A DNA stretch of 64,000 bases. Source: DASSWG01 sp041689995 (lineage in GTDB: Bacteria > Bacteroidota > Bacteroidia > Flavobacteriales > Flavobacteriaceae). Of the stretch, positions 43,829 to 51,972 are shown in pieces. The position numbers and the translations under genes were made by a program. The notes beneath the pieces are model-generated. The model saw only the letters and a list, made by a program, of their open reading frames with translations. It did no database searches and was not told where the DNA came from. Location of the stretch: assembly GCA_041689995.1 (NCBI GenBank), contig JBDNFD010000070.1:3356-67355 (forward strand), in the 5' to 3' direction. The stretch's first letter is position 1. Every line of letters begins with the position of its first letter.

Positions 43829-44269
43829 TTATTCTATTTTAGTAAGTGACAATATTTGAGTTGAGCCATCACTCTGGTCCGTTACAAAAGTAATAACGGT
43901 ATAATTTTCCGAAAATATAATTTCTTGAATACCAGTTCCATCATCAGTTATTAATTTAAATTTATTCCCGTTAACATATTCCCATTCCCCACTCGTTGTT
44001 CCAACATCACATTCCTCTTCGTTAAATTCATCGGGGCGCACGAAGGTAATGTTCAAAATGCCATTTTCCGTAAATTCATAAGTGCTTTGTGAGACGCAAG
44101 GTCCCAAATCAATAACTTCTCCGTCCTCAATAAGTTCATGGAACTGCCAAGTACCGATTATTTTTTCAGCAAGGGAATTATCTTTTGGCCCGTTCCCATT
44201 ATCCTTATTACAGGAAATAAAACAACAACCTATTATAGCTACAAATAAATATAATTTTACTGTTTTCAT
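43829..44269 (-). CDS. Lipocalin-like lipoprotein, array copy 1
   Basis: A 146-residue lipoprotein; the ATG at 44269 is chosen because it gives the signal ending GCCFISC. After a Gly/Asn spacer, the fold starts EKIIGTWQFHELIEDGEVID and continues with strands such as STYEFTENGILNITFV, SGEWEYVNGNKFKLITDDG and EIIFSENYTVITFV, matching small lipocalin-like domains of Bacteroidota. Two relatives (44280-44729, 45573-45989) lie upstream in the same orientation. Ligand unknown. Confidence 0.8.
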   Translation of the reverse strand: MKTVKLYLFVAIIGCCFISCNKDNGNGPKDNSLAEKIIGTWQFHELIEDGEVIDLGPCVSQSTYEFTENGILNITFVRPDEFNEEECDVGTTSGEWEYVNGNKFKLITDDGTGIQEIIFSENYTVITFVTDQSDGSTQILSLTKIE

Positions 44270-44279
44270 ATTTCTGTTT

Positions 44280-44729
44280 TTAAATTTTAAAGAATGAAAA
44301 GGAATCGAGGAACTCCTCTTCATTCCTATTAATAATTGTAAGCACTGTATTGTTTTCTGAAAAGACAATTTCCACTGTTGAAGTCCCAGTACCGTCAAGC
44401 TCTATTTCAAATTTATCTTTGGAAGTTAGATAATGCCAATAACCCAATACAGTTTGATGAAGACATCCACCTGTGTCACTTTTTAAATAAAGTTCGGCTG
44501 TTAATGTTTCATTTTCAAGAAATTGATAGGTAATTTTCTTTTCGCATTCATCCAATTCCCATGAAAGACCACTTTCCTCATATTTGAAATACTGCCAAGC
44601 ACCAATTATTTTTTCTTCTGGTGAAATAATAGCGGCATCACTATTACTATTATCATCTTTACTACAGGAAGAAAAAATTAAGCAACTAATCATTAAAACT
44701 AAAAAAAATCTTCTTCCTAACTTTCCCAT
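44280..44729 (-). CDS. Lipocalin-like lipoprotein, array copy 2
   Basis: A 149-residue lipoprotein (lipobox LIFSSC) with the same layout as copy 1: EKIIGAWQYFKYEESGLSWE, ITYQFLENETLTAELYL, LGYWHYLTSKDKFEIELDG and EIVFSENNTVLTII. It begins 2 bp after the detached tail of a larger lipoprotein gene (44732-44838), the same order as at 45989/45996, which shows that it belongs to a duplicated unit. It ends 10 bp before copy 1 begins. Confidence 0.8.
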   Translation of the reverse strand: MGKLGRRFFLVLMISCLIFSSCSKDDNSNSDAAIISPEEKIIGAWQYFKYEESGLSWELDECEKKITYQFLENETLTAELYLKSDTGGCLHQTVLGYWHYLTSKDKFEIELDGTGTSTVEIVFSENNTVLTIINRNEEEFLDSFSFFKI

Positions 44730-44731
44730 TT

Positions 44732-44838
44732 TTTAGTTTCCAGTTGCTTTATATACCATCCTACTTCCTTTCCAAGTAGAACCTCTTCGGGTTACACCAA
44801 CAAAATCCATATAAATATCCTCGAATTTTTCCAAATGA
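44732..44838 (-). pseudogene. 3' tail of a second large-lipoprotein gene
   Basis: The minus strand encodes HLEKFEDIYMDFVGVTRRG then STWKGSRMVYKATGN and TAA. This matches the C-terminus of the protein at 45996-47687 (FDDIYMNFTGVSRRGSEW then RGSNMVYKALDQN). Only about 35 codons remain, joined directly to hairpin C. It proves that a second copy of the large lipoprotein gene once stood here. Confidence 0.8.
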
Positions 44839-44856
44839 GGTATTTCAAAATTATAA

Positions 44857-44891
44857 AAACCCTTTCAGCGTTTCGAACACTGAAAGGGTTT
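44857..44891 (-). terminator. Hairpin C beside gene tails
   Basis: AAACCCTTTCAGCGTT (44857-44872) and AACACTGAAAGGGTTT (44876-44891) pair over 16 bp with one mismatch around TCG. It lies between two gene tails (44732-44838 and 44896-44952), so it was the terminator of the outer-membrane gene whose tail remains. Confidence 0.75.
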
Positions 44892-44895
44892 GTCG

Positions 44896-44952
44896 CTAAA
44901 ATGTATAACCAATTCTTATGTGTAAATCGAAAGCAAAGATGTACTTCTTTAA
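44896..44952 (-). pseudogene. Second 3' tail of an outer-membrane protein gene
   Basis: The minus strand reads KKYIFAFDLHIRIGYTF and TAG, again the end of the family at 43220-43804. It starts just after the stop codon of the intact gene at 44957-45505, whose own end (FQINLGLDL) is different. It is a collapsed copy of the tandem unit. Confidence 0.75.
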
Positions 44953-44956
44953 GCGA

Positions 44957-45505
44957 CTACAAATCAAGTCCTAAATTGATTTGAAACATAACTGGAAACC
45001 AATTTCCATTTCCTTTCGTATCAAAATAGTAAATTGTTCCCACATCAAACAACAAATGGAAATTTCCATAATTTCGTTGAATTCCCCATGTAGGACCAAA
45101 AGCAAAATCCAAATCGGTAGTTCTTGAAAAGTTACTATCGATAGTATTTCCACGGATCAGTAATCGAGCAGAAATAAAATTACCTGAATTATTTTTAATC
45201 GATCGATCTCTTTTCATTCGTTTTTCAAAATTATAAAACCATTTTTCCTGAATATCTAAAAAGGGAGAAATTAAATAACGAAATCCATTGCCCGAACTGG
45301 ACAAATCCGGATAGGATCCACCATAACCAATTCCTAAGCCTGATGAAAATGTGGAATTATTTCCGGTTGGATATTCAAGCTCTACTCCAGGGTTTAAAAA
45401 ATTGATCCGCCATACCTTTTGAGAATGCTTTGTTTGATTTTCCTGCGCATAAAGGCTAAAAGAAGATAGTAGGAAGACAAGAACAACAGCAGAATAAAAT
45501 TTCAT
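44957..45505 (-). CDS. Outer-membrane beta-barrel-like protein, family copy 2
   Basis: A 182-residue exported protein. The ATG at 45505 gives a proper signal peptide (FYSAVVLVFLLSSFSLYAQ); the frame continues upstream through hairpin D without a plausible start. Strand-rich segments include NPGVELEYPTGNNSTFSSGL, IQEKWFYNFEKRMKRDRSIK and GPTWGIQRNYGNFHLLFDVG. It shares the KNNSGNFI motif with copy 1 but is clearly divergent. It follows the lipocalin-like gene at 45573 after hairpin D. Function unknown. Confidence 0.75.
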   Translation of the reverse strand: MKFYSAVVLVFLLSSFSLYAQENQTKHSQKVWRINFLNPGVELEYPTGNNSTFSSGLGIGYGGSYPDLSSSGNGFRYLISPFLDIQEKWFYNFEKRMKRDRSIKNNSGNFISARLLIRGNTIDSNFSRTTDLDFAFGPTWGIQRNYGNFHLLFDVGTIYYFDTKGNGNWFPVMFQINLGLDL

Positions 45506-45526
45506 TTTTAAAATAGTTATAAAAAA

Positions 45527-45553
45527 CCTTTCAGCGTTTCGAACGCTGAAAGG
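45527..45553 (-). terminator. Hairpin D between lipocalin-like and outer-membrane genes
   Basis: CCTTTCAGCGTT (45527-45538) and AACGCTGAAAGG (45542-45553) form a perfect 12-bp stem around TCG. There is little T-run after it on either strand, so it may be an attenuator, an RNA-stability stem or a repeat relic rather than a full terminator. Confidence 0.6.
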
Positions 45554-45572
45554 ATTGCTAGAAAAATGTTGA

Positions 45573-45989
45573 TTACTGTTTTGCATAAACTTCATATTGA
45601 TCAGTATTATCAGGTTCTTTCAATTTGAAAGCAGTGTTACTATCAAAGAAATCTATAATAAGCTTTGTTGTTTCTTCTATTCCAGGTGTATCAATTCCTA
45701 TTTTATTATCACCTAAATAAGACCAAGTACCAGAAATGGACGCTGATTGGCATTCGTTGGATTGATCACCCATAAAAGCTTCCAGAGAAAACCCGCCTTC
45801 CTGTGAGAATTCTATATTAGTGGAAAGTTCACAATATTCAATACCATTAGGTTTTCTGTCAATCAATTGCCAAGTTCCAATAATTTTTTCTTCAAAATTA
45901 ACTGGCTTCACATCGTCATCTTCACTATTACAGGATAGACAAAAAGGCAATAGGAAAAGTAAAAATAAATTTTTGATTGAAATTTTCAT
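45573..45989 (-). CDS. Lipocalin-like lipoprotein, array copy 3
   Basis: A 138-residue lipoprotein (lipobox PFCLSC). It has the same opening as the other two copies, EKIIGTWQLIDRKPNGIEY, then NIEFSQEGGFSLEAFMG, SGTWSYLGDNKIGID and a C-terminal strand region. It follows the large lipoprotein gene by 6 bp, the original unit order. Function unknown. Confidence 0.8.
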   Translation of the reverse strand: MKISIKNLFLLFLLPFCLSCNSEDDDVKPVNFEEKIIGTWQLIDRKPNGIEYCELSTNIEFSQEGGFSLEAFMGDQSNECQSASISGTWSYLGDNKIGIDTPGIEETTKLIIDFFDSNTAFKLKEPDNTDQYEVYAKQ

Positions 45990-45995
45990 AGTTTT

Positions 45996-47687
45996 TTAAT
46001 TTTGATCCAACGCCTTATATACCATATTACTACCTCTCCACTCCGAACCTCTCCTTGAAACCCCAGTGAAATTCATATAGATATCATCAAACTGAGTAAG
46101 ATTACCAACGTCAACCCCAAAATTGACATCTATGCCATTATTTGTACTAAGCATTTCAGGATCTGTAATGATTTGTCCATTGCCATTTAAAGAAATATTA
46201 AACTTTATAGAACCACCCCAATCTTCATCTAAAACATATTTTATTTTTTTTGTAATTAACTTTCTTCTACTCAAATCAACATGATGAACTATAGTTGAGG
46301 TAGGCGAAGATAGCAACATTGTGATTTTTGTTGTTTCACCACCAGTATCTATTTTATTGCCAGCTGCAACCGCCAAATCATAAACAGAACTCCAAAAGAG
46401 ATTTGTAACCTGGTCTACAGTTGTATTCATGTTTGTGCTAAAAGAAATATTTTCGTTGAAATATTGGACAATTACTTCTTCATTGAAGGGAGTAGAAGGA
46501 TATTTTTCGGGACTCACAGGCCAACTATACATTTCTGGGCCAGTTGCTGTCGGATCAACGATTAAACCTCCTGAATAAAAAACCATATTACCCACATTAA
46601 TATCTGCTATACTCATGTCGATTCCTGGCGGCGGAGGAGCGGTCATATTGGACGGTGTGATACGAAAAACAGCATCATTTATAATTAATGCAACTTCATC
46701 TGTTACTTTTGCTGCCCACCAACTTGCAAATGGCCCTAGAGTATGATGTCTTTGGTGTTTGATTTTTACTTGAATAGATGTATAAATCCAATAATCTTCA
46801 TTGGAATATAAAGTTTTTGTTCTGCGTTTATTCCCCGAAAAATTTTCAAAACATACTTTTCGTGTACCAAAAGGGTGTAATCCAAAAATTCCCGCATCTT
46901 CCATATTACATGGCATTAGATCATTTACATAATTTAGTAAAGCATTTGTGTAAGTAGACGCTGGTGGCTCATAGCTGCCATTCCCTCCATAACTTGGAAC
47001 ACCATCACAAATGATATCATTAAGAGGATTTGGAAAAATGGGTTGGGGAGATGTAAAACAGTCGGGCGGCAACGCGACCTTTGGTGAAACATATACCTCA
47101 ATCTCAGAAGTGAGAGAATTTAATCCCGACCGCAAAGTTAAGGGATCGGGGATAAAATCATTGATATTATTGTCCTTAACATATTTTTGCAAAGTTAAAG
47201 AATCTTTTTCTTGTACTATCAAAGCCGCACTAAAAGTATATTTTATAATTTCTCCGTCTAAAACAATTTCCCTTTTATAATTCAGAAGGGAAGCAAATAA
47301 ATCATCGGAAATCAATATATCGTCAAATTCATATTCAAGTTTTTCAAACTTTTTAGGCATCAAGGCTTTCTTTTTTTGAAGGAAATTCATAATCCTATCA
47401 GTTTCCGTTTCTTCGTAATAAGGATAAAGAGGTACAAAACCCGAATTATAATAATCTTCAAAGACTTGTTGTAAATCCGCCTCCTCCATATCTTTTAAGG
47501 AAGCAATAGTTTGATCAAAATCGGTTTGATTTTTAAAAATAAGCCTACCATTTTCCAAATCCGCTAAAATAGGGCCGCCCGAAAATCTTCCAGCCGTTTG
47601 TTGGGATTGATTTTCATTTAAGGATTGTTCCTCGAAATTGGGTTCTTTTTCACACGCTGAAAAAACCATGAGTGCCATAAAAAACAC
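45996..47687 (-). CDS. Large lipoprotein of unknown function, start uncertain
   Basis: A 563-residue secreted lipoprotein with the lipobox MVFSAC. No family recognised. It contains an N-terminal helical part (QTDFDQTIASLKDMEEADLQ), a Pro-rich centre (GNGSYEPPASTY) and a beta-rich C-terminal half. The only in-frame starts are GTG at 47687 or an internal ATG; both give a very short signal without a basic N-region. Upstream codons KPFYFLV would complete a normal signal peptide, but no start codon precedes them; instead there is an 8-bp tandem repeat (GGTGCGCT) near 47720. The start may therefore have been damaged. A tail of a second copy lies at 44732. Confidence 0.7.
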   Translation of the reverse strand: MFFMALMVFSACEKEPNFEEQSLNENQSQQTAGRFSGGPILADLENGRLIFKNQTDFDQTIASLKDMEEADLQQVFEDYYNSGFVPLYPYYEETETDRIMNFLQKKKALMPKKFEKLEYEFDDILISDDLFASLLNYKREIVLDGEIIKYTFSAALIVQEKDSLTLQKYVKDNNINDFIPDPLTLRSGLNSLTSEIEVYVSPKVALPPDCFTSPQPIFPNPLNDIICDGVPSYGGNGSYEPPASTYTNALLNYVNDLMPCNMEDAGIFGLHPFGTRKVCFENFSGNKRRTKTLYSNEDYWIYTSIQVKIKHQRHHTLGPFASWWAAKVTDEVALIINDAVFRITPSNMTAPPPPGIDMSIADINVGNMVFYSGGLIVDPTATGPEMYSWPVSPEKYPSTPFNEEVIVQYFNENISFSTNMNTTVDQVTNLFWSSVYDLAVAAGNKIDTGGETTKITMLLSSPTSTIVHHVDLSRRKLITKKIKYVLDEDWGGSIKFNISLNGNGQIITDPEMLSTNNGIDVNFGVDVGNLTQFDDIYMNFTGVSRRGSEWRGSNMVYKALDQN

Positions 47688-47836
47688 TAAAAAATAAAAC
47701 GGCTTAAATGACCTAGACTGGTGCGCTGGTGCGCTGGATAAATTGATTCATATAATTAAGTTTAGTTAATAAAAGCGTAAAATTAATTGAAAAAATGGAG
47801 TTAACGAAATTTTATCAGATATTTTTTTACTTTCAT

Positions 47837-48934
47837 CTAAATAATTTCAAACTGTTTTCCAGGTAAGGGCCGGACCAATCCTTTGAGTTCCAAGTTCAAC
47901 AATAAACTGGCTACCCGAAAAGTGGGCAAATCACTTTCTATAGCAAGGAAATCCATTTCACATTTTCCTGTTTTTTGCAAGGTCTCGAACAATTTGCTTT
48001 CGTCGGGCGGAAGTTCTGTAAAGAGGCTTTGTTGTTGAGGCTTCTTTTTTTCCAAGTCCCAATTGAGCATATAAATAAGGTCCGCGGCGCTTGTCAATAC
48101 CTGGGCTTTTTGTTGTTTCAACAAGTTGTTGCAGCCTTTGCTCTGCGAATCCGTGGGTCTTCCCGGCACGGCAAAAACTTCCCGGTCATAGGAATTGGCG
48201 ATATCGGCAGTGACCAAAGAACCTCCTTTTTCGGCACTTTCGATCACGATTGTGGCCTCGCTTAAACCGGCAATAATGCGGTTCCGGCTTAGGAAATTCT
48301 GTGGCAAAAACTTTGCTCCGTTCCAAAAATCGGTCATAAATCCGCCGTTTTCTTCCACTTGTTCACGATATTTTGCGTGTACAGCGGGATAAATTCGATC
48401 CAATCCATGCGCCAGACAGCCAATGGTTTGCAACCCATTTTTTATTGCTGCTTTGTGTGCGGTGATATCCACTCCATACGCAAAACCCGAGACGATCACC
48501 GGGTTTAAAACAGCCAAATCTTCCACGAGTTTCTCGCAAAAAGCAATTCCGTGAGTGGTCACTTTTCGTGCGCCAACGATGCTGATGACTTTTTTTCGTT
48601 GCAAATCAATATTGCCCTTTTGAAAAAGTAAAATAGGCGCATCGATGCACTGCTTTAAACGATCGGGATAACCTTTCTCCTGAAAATAAAAAACCTCAAT
48701 TCCTTCTTTTTCAATAAATTTCAACTCCGCCTCGGCTTCGTCCATGTAGGAAACATTGTTCAATTCCTTCAACGTAAGCATTCCAATCCCATCGATTTTC
48801 AACAAATTCGATTTCTTTTCCTTAAAAATATTTTCAGCAGAACCCAAATTTCGAAGTAATTTCTTCGCTGAAATATCCCCGATATTCGGAATTCGTTGCA
48901 AAGCTAGAAGATAGAGAAGTTCCTCTTTTGTCAT
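47837..48934 (-). CDS. dprA: DNA-protecting protein DprA
   Basis: DprA/Smf, 365 residues, which loads RecA on incoming single-stranded DNA during natural transformation. The N-terminal SAM/HhH-like region (LQRIPNIGDISAKKLLRNLG) precedes the Rossmann-like core: VISIVGARKVTTHG, VIVSGFAYGVDITAHKAAI, the NRIIAGLSEATIVIESAEKG loop and SLVTADIANSYDREVFAVPG. A C-terminal winged-helix-like DUF (KTGKCEMDFLAIESDLPTFR) completes it. The neighbouring HU/SPOR gene is often found beside dprA in Bacteroidota. Confidence 0.95.
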   Translation of the reverse strand: MTKEELLYLLALQRIPNIGDISAKKLLRNLGSAENIFKEKKSNLLKIDGIGMLTLKELNNVSYMDEAEAELKFIEKEGIEVFYFQEKGYPDRLKQCIDAPILLFQKGNIDLQRKKVISIVGARKVTTHGIAFCEKLVEDLAVLNPVIVSGFAYGVDITAHKAAIKNGLQTIGCLAHGLDRIYPAVHAKYREQVEENGGFMTDFWNGAKFLPQNFLSRNRIIAGLSEATIVIESAEKGGSLVTADIANSYDREVFAVPGRPTDSQSKGCNNLLKQQKAQVLTSAADLIYMLNWDLEKKKPQQQSLFTELPPDESKLFETLQKTGKCEMDFLAIESDLPTFRVASLLLNLELKGLVRPLPGKQFEII

Positions 48935-49012
48935 TTTTTAAAAATAAGAAAAATATGCGTACATCCATTTAAGAAATTCGTTTCTTTAAAAAATAACATT
49001 CCAGTAGCAGCC

Positions 49013-49131
49013 CAACCCCAAATTTTCCTATCTTTGTTTTCATGAGCGTTGAAAAATACATCCAAGATTTGCTGTTTTGATATGAATGTGTGATCATTCC
49101 CGGATCTGGTGCATTGATCGCCCAGCGGAAA
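49013..49131 (+). repeat. Left copy of a 119-bp direct repeat
   Basis: Matches 50961-51079 in 115 of 119 positions. It contains a TATCTTTG promoter box (49029-49036) and the first about 30 codons of the HU/SPOR gene. The 1.9 kb between the repeats carries two CarboxypepD_reg-like genes. Confidence 0.9.
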
Positions 49132-49134
49132 TCT
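49042..49134 (+). pseudogene. Truncated duplicate of the HU/SPOR gene start
   Basis: ATG at 49042 followed by SVEKYIQDLLF and TGA. In the intact gene the stop position is Arg (CGA). The frame continues after the stop (YECVIIPGSGALIAQRKS) straight into the ATG of the next gene at 49135, in the same frame. It is a duplicated fragment, not a gene, but it delivers a promoter to the gene behind it. Confidence 0.85.
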
Positions 49135-50043
49135 ATGAAAAAGCTTTCTATTTTTTTCTTCTTTGTTTGTAAATGCAATTTTTGCTTCTCACAAACTTAT
49201 CATATTATTGATTCTTCCACCCAGCGCCCAATTTCCTATGTTGCTATTAAAACTGACGAAAATAAAGGTTTTTACAGTGATGAAAATGGCCAATTCCTTT
49301 TTGCCGGAAATATAAAAGACAGTATCCGATTTTCATGTATGGGATATAATGATTTATCCATTGCAAGTAGGTCGATGGAAGATACAATTTATTTATTCCC
49401 AAAAGCCCAGAAACTTCCTGAAATTATAATTCATTCAGAAGCCCCAAAACAAAAAACTCTTGGCCGAAGAAGAGGGAACCATACATGGCACATCTACCCA
49501 AAAGGGCAATTGGGTACTTTGATTAAACCAAATCCACGCTATGAAAACGCATACGTCCAAAAAATACTGATACCTATCAGTAAATATACTCTTTCCAATA
49601 AAAATCGTAAGCCCAAGAAAATAAAGCCCGATTTCAACAGTGTTTTTAAGCTGCAACTTTTTGAGAACAAAAATGGCATTCCTGGAAAAGCATTGCTCCC
49701 AATACCTATAGATGTATATTGTAACGAAGATTCAGAAAATACGGTCTCAGTGGATATTTCTGAATATCAGGTAAAATTATTAAAAGAGGGCGTTTTTATT
49801 TGTGTTCAATTGATTGGAGAAATCAGCACGGACGGGAGCATATTGAACAAAGAAATTTCCATGCCGGGCTTTTATTTTACGACGAGGGAAACCAATGACT
49901 TCGTTTTAGAATCCTATTACAAATCTGCATCTTATGATAAATGGATAAAATTGGATAAAAATGGTCCCCCTTTGAACAAAGAAATATTCATGTCTTTTCA
50001 ATTGGTTGTGAGTTTATATGAGAAGGAAAAAGGATTGCATTAA
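49135..50043 (+). CDS. Secreted CarboxypepD_reg-like protein 1
   Basis: A 302-residue exported protein. The start at 49135 is chosen because MKKLSIFFFFVCKCNFCFSQ is a signal peptide; the frame in front belongs to the duplicated SPOR fragment. An N-terminal beta-sandwich domain resembles the carboxypeptidase D regulatory-like fold (VAIKTDENKGFYSDENGQFL, SIRFSCMGYNDLSI, then LPEIIIHSEA). The remaining 190 residues are unassigned. It lies between 119-bp direct repeats with a second gene of similar architecture. Function unknown; possibly surface-associated. Confidence 0.75.
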   Translation: MKKLSIFFFFVCKCNFCFSQTYHIIDSSTQRPISYVAIKTDENKGFYSDENGQFLFAGNIKDSIRFSCMGYNDLSIASRSMEDTIYLFPKAQKLPEIIIHSEAPKQKTLGRRRGNHTWHIYPKGQLGTLIKPNPRYENAYVQKILIPISKYTLSNKNRKPKKIKPDFNSVFKLQLFENKNGIPGKALLPIPIDVYCNEDSENTVSVDISEYQVKLLKEGVFICVQLIGEISTDGSILNKEISMPGFYFTTRETNDFVLESYYKSASYDKWIKLDKNGPPLNKEIFMSFQLVVSLYEKEKGLH

Positions 50044-50085
50044 TTTTATTGGAAAAAATGGTTTCCGACATTAAATAGAAAACTC

Positions 50086-50799
50086 ATGGTAAGAATAAAC
50101 ATTTGGTTGTTTCTCAGCTTATTATGGTTAGTAGAAATAAATGCACAAAACAATATTGATATTTCGGTGATCTCAGCGACCAATAATGATCCTATAGAAA
50201 ATATCTTTATCTATAATTATGCAACATCCCAATTTGTTTATAGTGATCAAAAAGGAAAAGCCACTTTAGGTTATAAAAAAATAACTGATAGTGTGTTTCT
50301 TTCCATTCCAGGATATCAAAAAGCAAAATTCACGGTAAATGAAATTCAGAAAAAGAATAATTCAATCCTTTTGTTTCCCAAATTCGAAAGCTTGGACGCT
50401 GTTTTAATTTCTACAGAAGTTGTGAAACAAACTTGTAAATACACAATCGATTTCAAGAAAAAACATTACGTCAGTATGATTTCCTCAGGCGGATCAATGG
50501 TTTCGTATCACGAACAAAAAAAATGTGGCACCTGCAATTTAAATGGGATCATCTTTTTTTTCGACAATAAAATCATAGATCAAAAAACATATATTCGACC
50601 TGTGATTTTTGAACTTAAAAATGATGAAAACATAAATTTATTGGAAACCCCCTATTCTATATTACTACATTCAGGAAACGATAAATTGATCATTAATTTA
50701 TCTAATACTGGAATTATTTTGAAGGAAAACCACAAATATATGATCGGTTTCGAAATGATTGACCGTGAAAACAAGAAAAGAAAGGTTTATATTCGATGA
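50086..50799 (+). CDS. Secreted CarboxypepD_reg-like protein 2
   Basis: A 237-residue exported protein (signal peptide ending LVEINAQ) with the same type of N-terminal domain: DISVISATNNDPIENIFIYN, FVYSDQKGKATLGYKKITD and VFLSIPGYQKAKF, then LDAVLISTE. The C-terminal part (GTCNLNGIIFFFDNKIIDQK) is not recognised. It follows protein 1 by 42 bp and is probably co-transcribed with it. After it, about 160 bp contain only a 38-codon frame (50818-50934) of no clear meaning before the right repeat. Confidence 0.72.
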   Translation: MVRINIWLFLSLLWLVEINAQNNIDISVISATNNDPIENIFIYNYATSQFVYSDQKGKATLGYKKITDSVFLSIPGYQKAKFTVNEIQKKNNSILLFPKFESLDAVLISTEVVKQTCKYTIDFKKKHYVSMISSGGSMVSYHEQKKCGTCNLNGIIFFFDNKIIDQKTYIRPVIFELKNDENINLLETPYSILLHSGNDKLIINLSNTGIILKENHKYMIGFEMIDRENKKRKVYIR

Positions 50800-50960
50800 T
50801 ACGACCTACGCCAATTAATGAATGGTTCAATTTACAGGATCAAACCAAAGGTTTTCCCCTCAATTATGAACTTTTGTTCGGAAATTGTAATTGAACCAGA
50901 GATTGCTAGTTTCCTTGAACAAGCAACTTATTGAAAAAAAAATCCGCTATACAAATGCGT

Positions 50961-51079
50961 CAACCCCAAATTTTCCTATCTTTGTTTTCATGAGCGCTGA
51001 AAAATACATCCAAGATTTGCTGTTCCGATATGAATGTGTGATCATTCCCGGATTTGGTGCATTGATCGCCCAGCGGAAA
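50961..51079 (+). repeat. Right copy of the 119-bp direct repeat
   Basis: Partner of 49013-49131. It carries the promoter box TATCTTTG (50977-50984) and the start of the intact HU/SPOR gene at 50990. The four mismatches include the change that makes the stop codon in the left copy. Confidence 0.9.
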
Positions 51080-51931
51080 CCCGCGGAAATCCACGAATCG
51101 ACTCATGCGTTTTACCCACCGAGAAAAGTGGTTTCCTTCAATCGGCAATTGGTGAAAAACGATGGTCTTTTGGCAAATTATATTGCGGAAAGCGAAAAGA
51201 TTTCCTTTGAAACGGCGTTGCAAAAGGTACATGCGTTTACGGAACAACTGAAAAAAGCGCTTTCCGAAGAAAAGGAAATAACCTTGGATCAAATTGGTAC
51301 TTTCCAAATGAGCGCCGACGATAAATTACAGTTTCAGCCTTTTTATCACCAAAACTATTTATCGGAATCTTTCGGTCTAAGTAGTTTTACGTCGCCAAAA
51401 ATCAAACGCGAAGAATACAAACGCAAAGCGGAAGAACTCGAAGAAAAAACGGGATTGGTTTTTACGCATGAAAAAAAGGAAAAACCGGTTCACAAATATT
51501 TGAAAGTTGCGGCCATAGGATTAATAGCGCTGGGACTTTCCGGATTCCTGGGAATGAATTGGTACGCGCAACAGATCGAAACCCAAAACATCGCCGCCCA
51601 GCAAACTGCTGAAGATCAATTGGAAGGAAAAATTCAAAAAGCCACGTTTGTTATTGGAAATCCCTTGCCTGAAGTTATCTTTAAAATAGCTGTGCAACCG
51701 GCGAATTACCATATTGTTGCCGGAGCCTTTCGGGAAGAAAGCAACGCCGAAAAGAAAACGCAACAACTTCGTGAAAAAGGATTTCAAGCTCGACAAATCG
51801 GCCAAAACAAATGGGGTTTGTACCAAGTGGTTTATTGCAGTTTTCAAGACAAGTCGAAATCTTTGGAGGCACTTCGCAAAATAAAACGCACCGATAATGA
51901 AGCCGCTTGGCTTTTAGTGCAAGAACTTTGA
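50990..51931 (+). CDS. HU-CCDC81 and SPOR domain protein
   Basis: A 313-residue membrane protein. The ATG at 50990 is the true start; upstream codons belong to the promoter region. The N-terminal about 120 residues are a bacterial HU-CCDC81 module (EKYIQDLLFRYECVIIPGFG, SEEKEITLDQIGTFQMS), then a membrane segment (LKVAAIGLIALGLSGFLGMN), and a C-terminal SPOR domain (NYHIVAGAFREESNAEKKTQ) that binds septal peptidoglycan. This suggests a role in cell division or envelope-chromosome contact. The promoter box ends 5 bp before the ATG, so the mRNA is nearly leaderless. The gene's first part is duplicated at 49013-49131. Confidence 0.88.
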   Translation: MSAEKYIQDLLFRYECVIIPGFGALIAQRKPAEIHESTHAFYPPRKVVSFNRQLVKNDGLLANYIAESEKISFETALQKVHAFTEQLKKALSEEKEITLDQIGTFQMSADDKLQFQPFYHQNYLSESFGLSSFTSPKIKREEYKRKAEELEEKTGLVFTHEKKEKPVHKYLKVAAIGLIALGLSGFLGMNWYAQQIETQNIAAQQTAEDQLEGKIQKATFVIGNPLPEVIFKIAVQPANYHIVAGAFREESNAEKKTQQLREKGFQARQIGQNKWGLYQVVYCSFQDKSKSLEALRKIKRTDNEAAWLLVQEL

Positions 51932-51953
51932 TAGAATTCTGATTGGACATCCT

Positions 51954-51961
51954 TACCTTTG
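51954..51961 (+). promoter_or_regulatory. Promoter of the thioesterase gene
   Basis: TACCTTTG (51954-51961) with TTG at 51928-51930, 23 bp upstream; both elements of the Bacteroidota promoter are present. The gene starts at 51973. Confidence 0.5.
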
Positions 51962-51972
51962 CAAAAAAAACA

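Noticed and set aside
42375..45553. Hairpins near toxin-antitoxin genes as integron attC sites
   Set aside because: Chromosomal integrons carry toxin-antitoxin cassettes next to palindromic attC sites, but these hairpins lack the conserved core sequences, there is no integrase, and genes run in an ordinary array.
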